From Streptomyces sp. NBC_00525 (GTDB taxonomy: Bacteria > Actinomycetota > Actinomycetes > Streptomycetales > Streptomycetaceae): a stretch of 64,000 nt of DNA. Numbering within the stretch: the stretch's first letter is position 1; the number at the start of each line of letters is the position of its first letter. The notes under the pieces are model-generated. The model had not been told where the DNA came from. It made no database searches and saw only the letters and a list, made by a program, of their open reading frames with translations. The DNA lies in contig NZ_CP107835.1 in assembly GCF_036346595.1 (NCBI RefSeq), positions 62,001 to 126,000 on the forward strand, given 5' to 3'. Both the position numbers and the translations under genes were made by a program. This document shows, in pieces, positions 62,055 through 64,000 of this stretch.

Positions 62055-62891
62055 ATGACTGCTTCTGAGAGCACGGCCGAGTTCTCGGCGGTGACGCTGG
62101 ACGACGGCGACACCCTCCATGTGTGCCAGGACGGGCCCCGCGAGGCCCCGGCGCTCCTGCTCGTCCACGGGTCGGCGTCCTCCGTGCGCTCCTGGGACGC
62201 GCTCGTCCCGCTGCTGACGCGGAACGGGGCCCGCGCGCACCGTGTCGTACGGGTCGATCTGCTCGGGCACGGCCGGTCGGACAAGCCGGACGACGGTTCG
62301 TACGCGATCCCGGACCAGGCGCGGCGGGTCGGCGAAGTGCTGGACCGGCTGGAGGTCGGGCGCGCCGTGGTGGTGGGCCACTCCAGCGGTGGGGTGACGG
62401 CCACGGCGCTGGCGGAGCGGCGGCCCGAGCTGGTGTCGGCGCTGGTGCTCGTCAACACGGGGCCCGGCCTGGGGGCGTTCATCGGCCCGGTCGCACAGGG
62501 TCCTGCGGGTCCCGTGCGGTGGCCGCCGGACGACGAGCAGATCCGGCGGCTCGCGAGTACAGGTTTCAGCCGCCCCGGCTACCGGGTACCGGACGCGCTG
62601 CTGGACGAGGTGCGCGCCATGACCGCGCACAGCTTCGCCGCCACGATGCGGGGCACGCTCGCCTATATGTCGGAGCGGGCGCTGCCGGAACGGCTGGCGG
62701 TGCTCGGCAAGCCGCTGCTGGTGCTCTTCGGCGCGGAGGACCGCCGCTGGCGCTCCTCGTCGGCCGCCGACTACCGCGTCGTCCCGGACGCCCGTGTGGA
62801 ACTGCTGGCGGGGCTGGGGCACTCGCCGATCCTGGAGGACCCGCCGCAAGTCGCCGGCCCCCTGCTGGACTTCGCCGCGCTGCACGGCTGA
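62055..62891 (+). CDS. alpha/beta hydrolase
   Basis: ATG at 62055; 278 residues. LLLVHGSASSVRSWDALVPLL (HG motif), nucleophile Ser110 in VVGHSSGGV, acid residue likely Asp in LFGAEDRRWRSSS, and His in GLGHSPILEDP near the C-terminus. Close to epoxide-hydrolase/haloperoxidase-like lipases. Its divergent AraC neighbour is likely its regulator. Confidence 0.85.
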   Translation: MTASESTAEFSAVTLDDGDTLHVCQDGPREAPALLLVHGSASSVRSWDALVPLLTRNGARAHRVVRVDLLGHGRSDKPDDGSYAIPDQARRVGEVLDRLEVGRAVVVGHSSGGVTATALAERRPELVSALVLVNTGPGLGAFIGPVAQGPAGPVRWPPDDEQIRRLASTGFSRPGYRVPDALLDEVRAMTAHSFAATMRGTLAYMSERALPERLAVLGKPLLVLFGAEDRRWRSSSAADYRVVPDARVELLAGLGHSPILEDPPQVAGPLLDFAALHG

Positions 62892-62940
62892 GGGGGCGGG
62901 CGAGATCCGCTGAGGGGACGGCCGACTCGCTGTGCGCCCG

Positions 62941-63336
62941 TCACGGGCGGTCAAGGGCGGCCTCCACCTCGTCCATCACCTGCTGCCAGTGGGCCCGCCG
63001 GTGTTCGCGTTCCTCCGCGCTCGACAGGTGCTCCTGGTGGAAGCGGAGCATCGTACGGGCGCCGTGCGCCGCCGGGGTCATGGCCAGTTGGAGGGTGGTG
63101 GTGCCGTGGGTGACGCGGATGCGGTCCCCCGGGCGGTAGCCGCGTACCTCGCCGGTCACGCCCGCCGCCGTGCGGTACGGCGCGCCGCGCTCGGGGGTCA
63201 GGTCCGTGTCCGAGCCGAGCCAGAGGGCGAGTCCTTCGGGGCCGCTCATGAAGTCCCAGACGACGGACGGGGGGTGGGGCAGGGTGCGGGACACGCCGAT
63301 CTGCCAGCCCGCGTCCCTGGTGAGTCCGGTGGTCAT
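62941..63336 (-). CDS. SRPBCC (START/AHA1-like) domain protein
   Basis: ATG at 63336; 131 residues. Polyketide-cyclase/AHSA1-type SRPBCC fold: VSRTLPHPPSVVWDFMSGPEGLALWLGSD at the N-terminus and a C-terminal helix. Starts three bases after the stop of the CGNR regulator gene, so the pair is co-translated. SRPBCC proteins bind hydrophobic ligands in a cavity. Confidence 0.85.
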   Translation of the reverse strand: MTTGLTRDAGWQIGVSRTLPHPPSVVWDFMSGPEGLALWLGSDTDLTPERGAPYRTAAGVTGEVRGYRPGDRIRVTHGTTTLQLAMTPAAHGARTMLRFHQEHLSSAEEREHRRAHWQQVMDEVEAALDRP

Positions 63337-63339
63337 CGG

Positions 63340-63957
63340 TCATCCTTCCTCGGAGTGGCGGGCGCGCAGCGCCCTGACCTTGTGTCGGTTGCCGCAGTGC
63401 TCCATCGAGCACCAGCGGCGGCGGCCGGGGCGCGAGGTGTCCACGTAGATGAGGTGGCAGTCCTCGGCGGCGCAGGTGCGGATGCGGTGGGCGTGGGGGC
63501 CGGTCAGCAGCTCGACGGCGTCGCGCGCGACGGTGGCGGCCAGCGCCGTGCCCCGCGGGGCGCCGGCCCAGCGGCGGCGGCCGTCCGGGCCGATGGCGGG
63601 CGCCAGGGCCGGGCGGGCGGCGACCTCGTTGATGACCGCCAGGTCCGCGACCGGGTGCGGTTCGCCGCGTGTGTGTGCGATGACCACCCGGAACAGCGCG
63701 TCGCGCAGCCCCCGCAGCAGGGCCACTTCCGTCGCGGAGACGGCCGGTTCGGGGGTCGGGGTGAGCCGGGAGCGCTCCGCCCAGGCGAGGACGTCGGCGG
63801 GCTCGTACAGCACCTCGTACCGCTGGTAGGGGCCGGGGCCGCCGGTGGTCAGCAGCTCCAGGCACAGGGCGCCCGGATCGAACCGGTACGCGACCCCCGT
63901 GGTGGAGCGCAGCGTCAGACCGGGCGACCGCGACTCCGTTCTCTCCGCAGCATTCAT
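63340..63957 (-). CDS. CGNR zinc-finger transcriptional regulator (ABATE domain)
   Basis: ATG at 63957; 205 residues. N-terminal ABATE-type stress-signalling domain and a C-terminal CGNR zinc finger with CAAEDCHLIYVDTSRPG and CSMEHCGNRHK, the canonical DNA-binding signature (DTSRPGRRRWCS, CGNR). It lies upstream of, and is coupled to, an SRPBCC protein, with an inverted repeat directly before its ATG suggesting autoregulation. Confidence 0.92.
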   Translation of the reverse strand: MNAAERTESRSPGLTLRSTTGVAYRFDPGALCLELLTTGGPGPYQRYEVLYEPADVLAWAERSRLTPTPEPAVSATEVALLRGLRDALFRVVIAHTRGEPHPVADLAVINEVAARPALAPAIGPDGRRRWAGAPRGTALAATVARDAVELLTGPHAHRIRTCAAEDCHLIYVDTSRPGRRRWCSMEHCGNRHKVRALRARHSEEG

Positions 63958-63978
63958 GTAACCAATATAAACGGTTAC
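63958..63978 (-). promoter_or_regulatory. probable leaderless, autoregulated promoter of the CGNR gene
   Basis: On the minus strand GTAACC and GGTTAC form an inverted repeat (63978-63973 and 63963-63958, 9-base spacer) immediately before the ATG at 63957. TATATT (63969-63964) between the arms is a good -10 element lying six bases before the ATG, which predicts transcription starting at or next to the start codon. The regulator would cover its own promoter. Confidence 0.7.
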
Positions 63979-64000
63979 ACCGACAACGCCAGGGGCAGCG

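Overview
The window is very GC-rich with strong third-position GC bias, short intergenic gaps and many GTG starts. It carries Tat and Sec signal peptides, a DasR-like chitin-regulon operator, a DmdR1/IdeR-type iron box and a predicted mycothiol-dependent enzyme. Together these point to a Streptomyces (or very close actinomycete) chromosome, in an accessory-rich region dominated by regulation, secretion and detoxification. No rRNA, tRNA, IS element, CRISPR array or prophage was seen. All assignments come from reading motifs; no database search was run.

Layout. 1-5.2 kb: a large STAND (NB-ARC/TPR) NTPase, cut by the window edge, ending in a CHAT-like domain, with a small membrane-protein gene upstream and a divergent unknown gene. 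5.2-18 kb: secreted EEP-type hydrolase, methyltransferase, Tat-exported amine oxidase, GNAT protein, secreted FG-GAP protein, APC permease, dienelactone-hydrolase-like protein without a nucleophile, MFS exporter, DUF1877-like protein. 18-22.8 kb: Cys-rich HTH regulator coupled to a PLP enzyme, divergent from a DUF2231/membrane protein/GTP cyclohydrolase I operon, then a coupled pair of small unknown genes. 22.8-28.8 kb: RidA protein, membrane protein, secreted amidase, then a chitin module (AA10 LPMO and GH18 chitinase) with two DasR-like sites and strong terminators. 28.8-34.8 kb: alpha/beta hydrolase divergent from an XRE regulator, and a four-gene iron-siderophore ABC operon behind an iron box.

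34.8-39.75 kb: a reactive-sulfur module of two MBL-rhodanese fusions, two rhodaneses and a TauE-type exporter, in two operons behind five CstR/CsoR-like 16-bp operators; the cognate repressor gene is not in the window. 39.7-44.2 kb: Imm1-like protein, response regulator, and a convergent ABC-exporter/histidine-kinase operon. 44.2-52.3 kb: decayed membrane-protein fragment, MarR-like regulator, LysR regulator divergent from an MFS drug exporter and flavin-type protein, second two-component system, TAP-like peptidase. 52.4-56.6 kb: Rieske oxygenase, then an aromatic-catabolism operon (unknown protein, fumarylacetoacetase, IclR regulator) with a four-fold half-site array upstream. 56.6-64 kb: two small secreted proteins, a vWA protein, a threonine-dehydratase-like enzyme, MDMPI-type protein, small ATPase, AraC regulator divergent from an alpha/beta hydrolase, and a CGNR regulator/SRPBCC pair with a probable leaderless autoregulated promoter.

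The best candidates for something not yet described are the STAND/CHAT-like locus with its small partners, the small coupled pair at 21964-22748, and the sulfur module in which one MBL enzyme lacks a metal-ligand aspartate.
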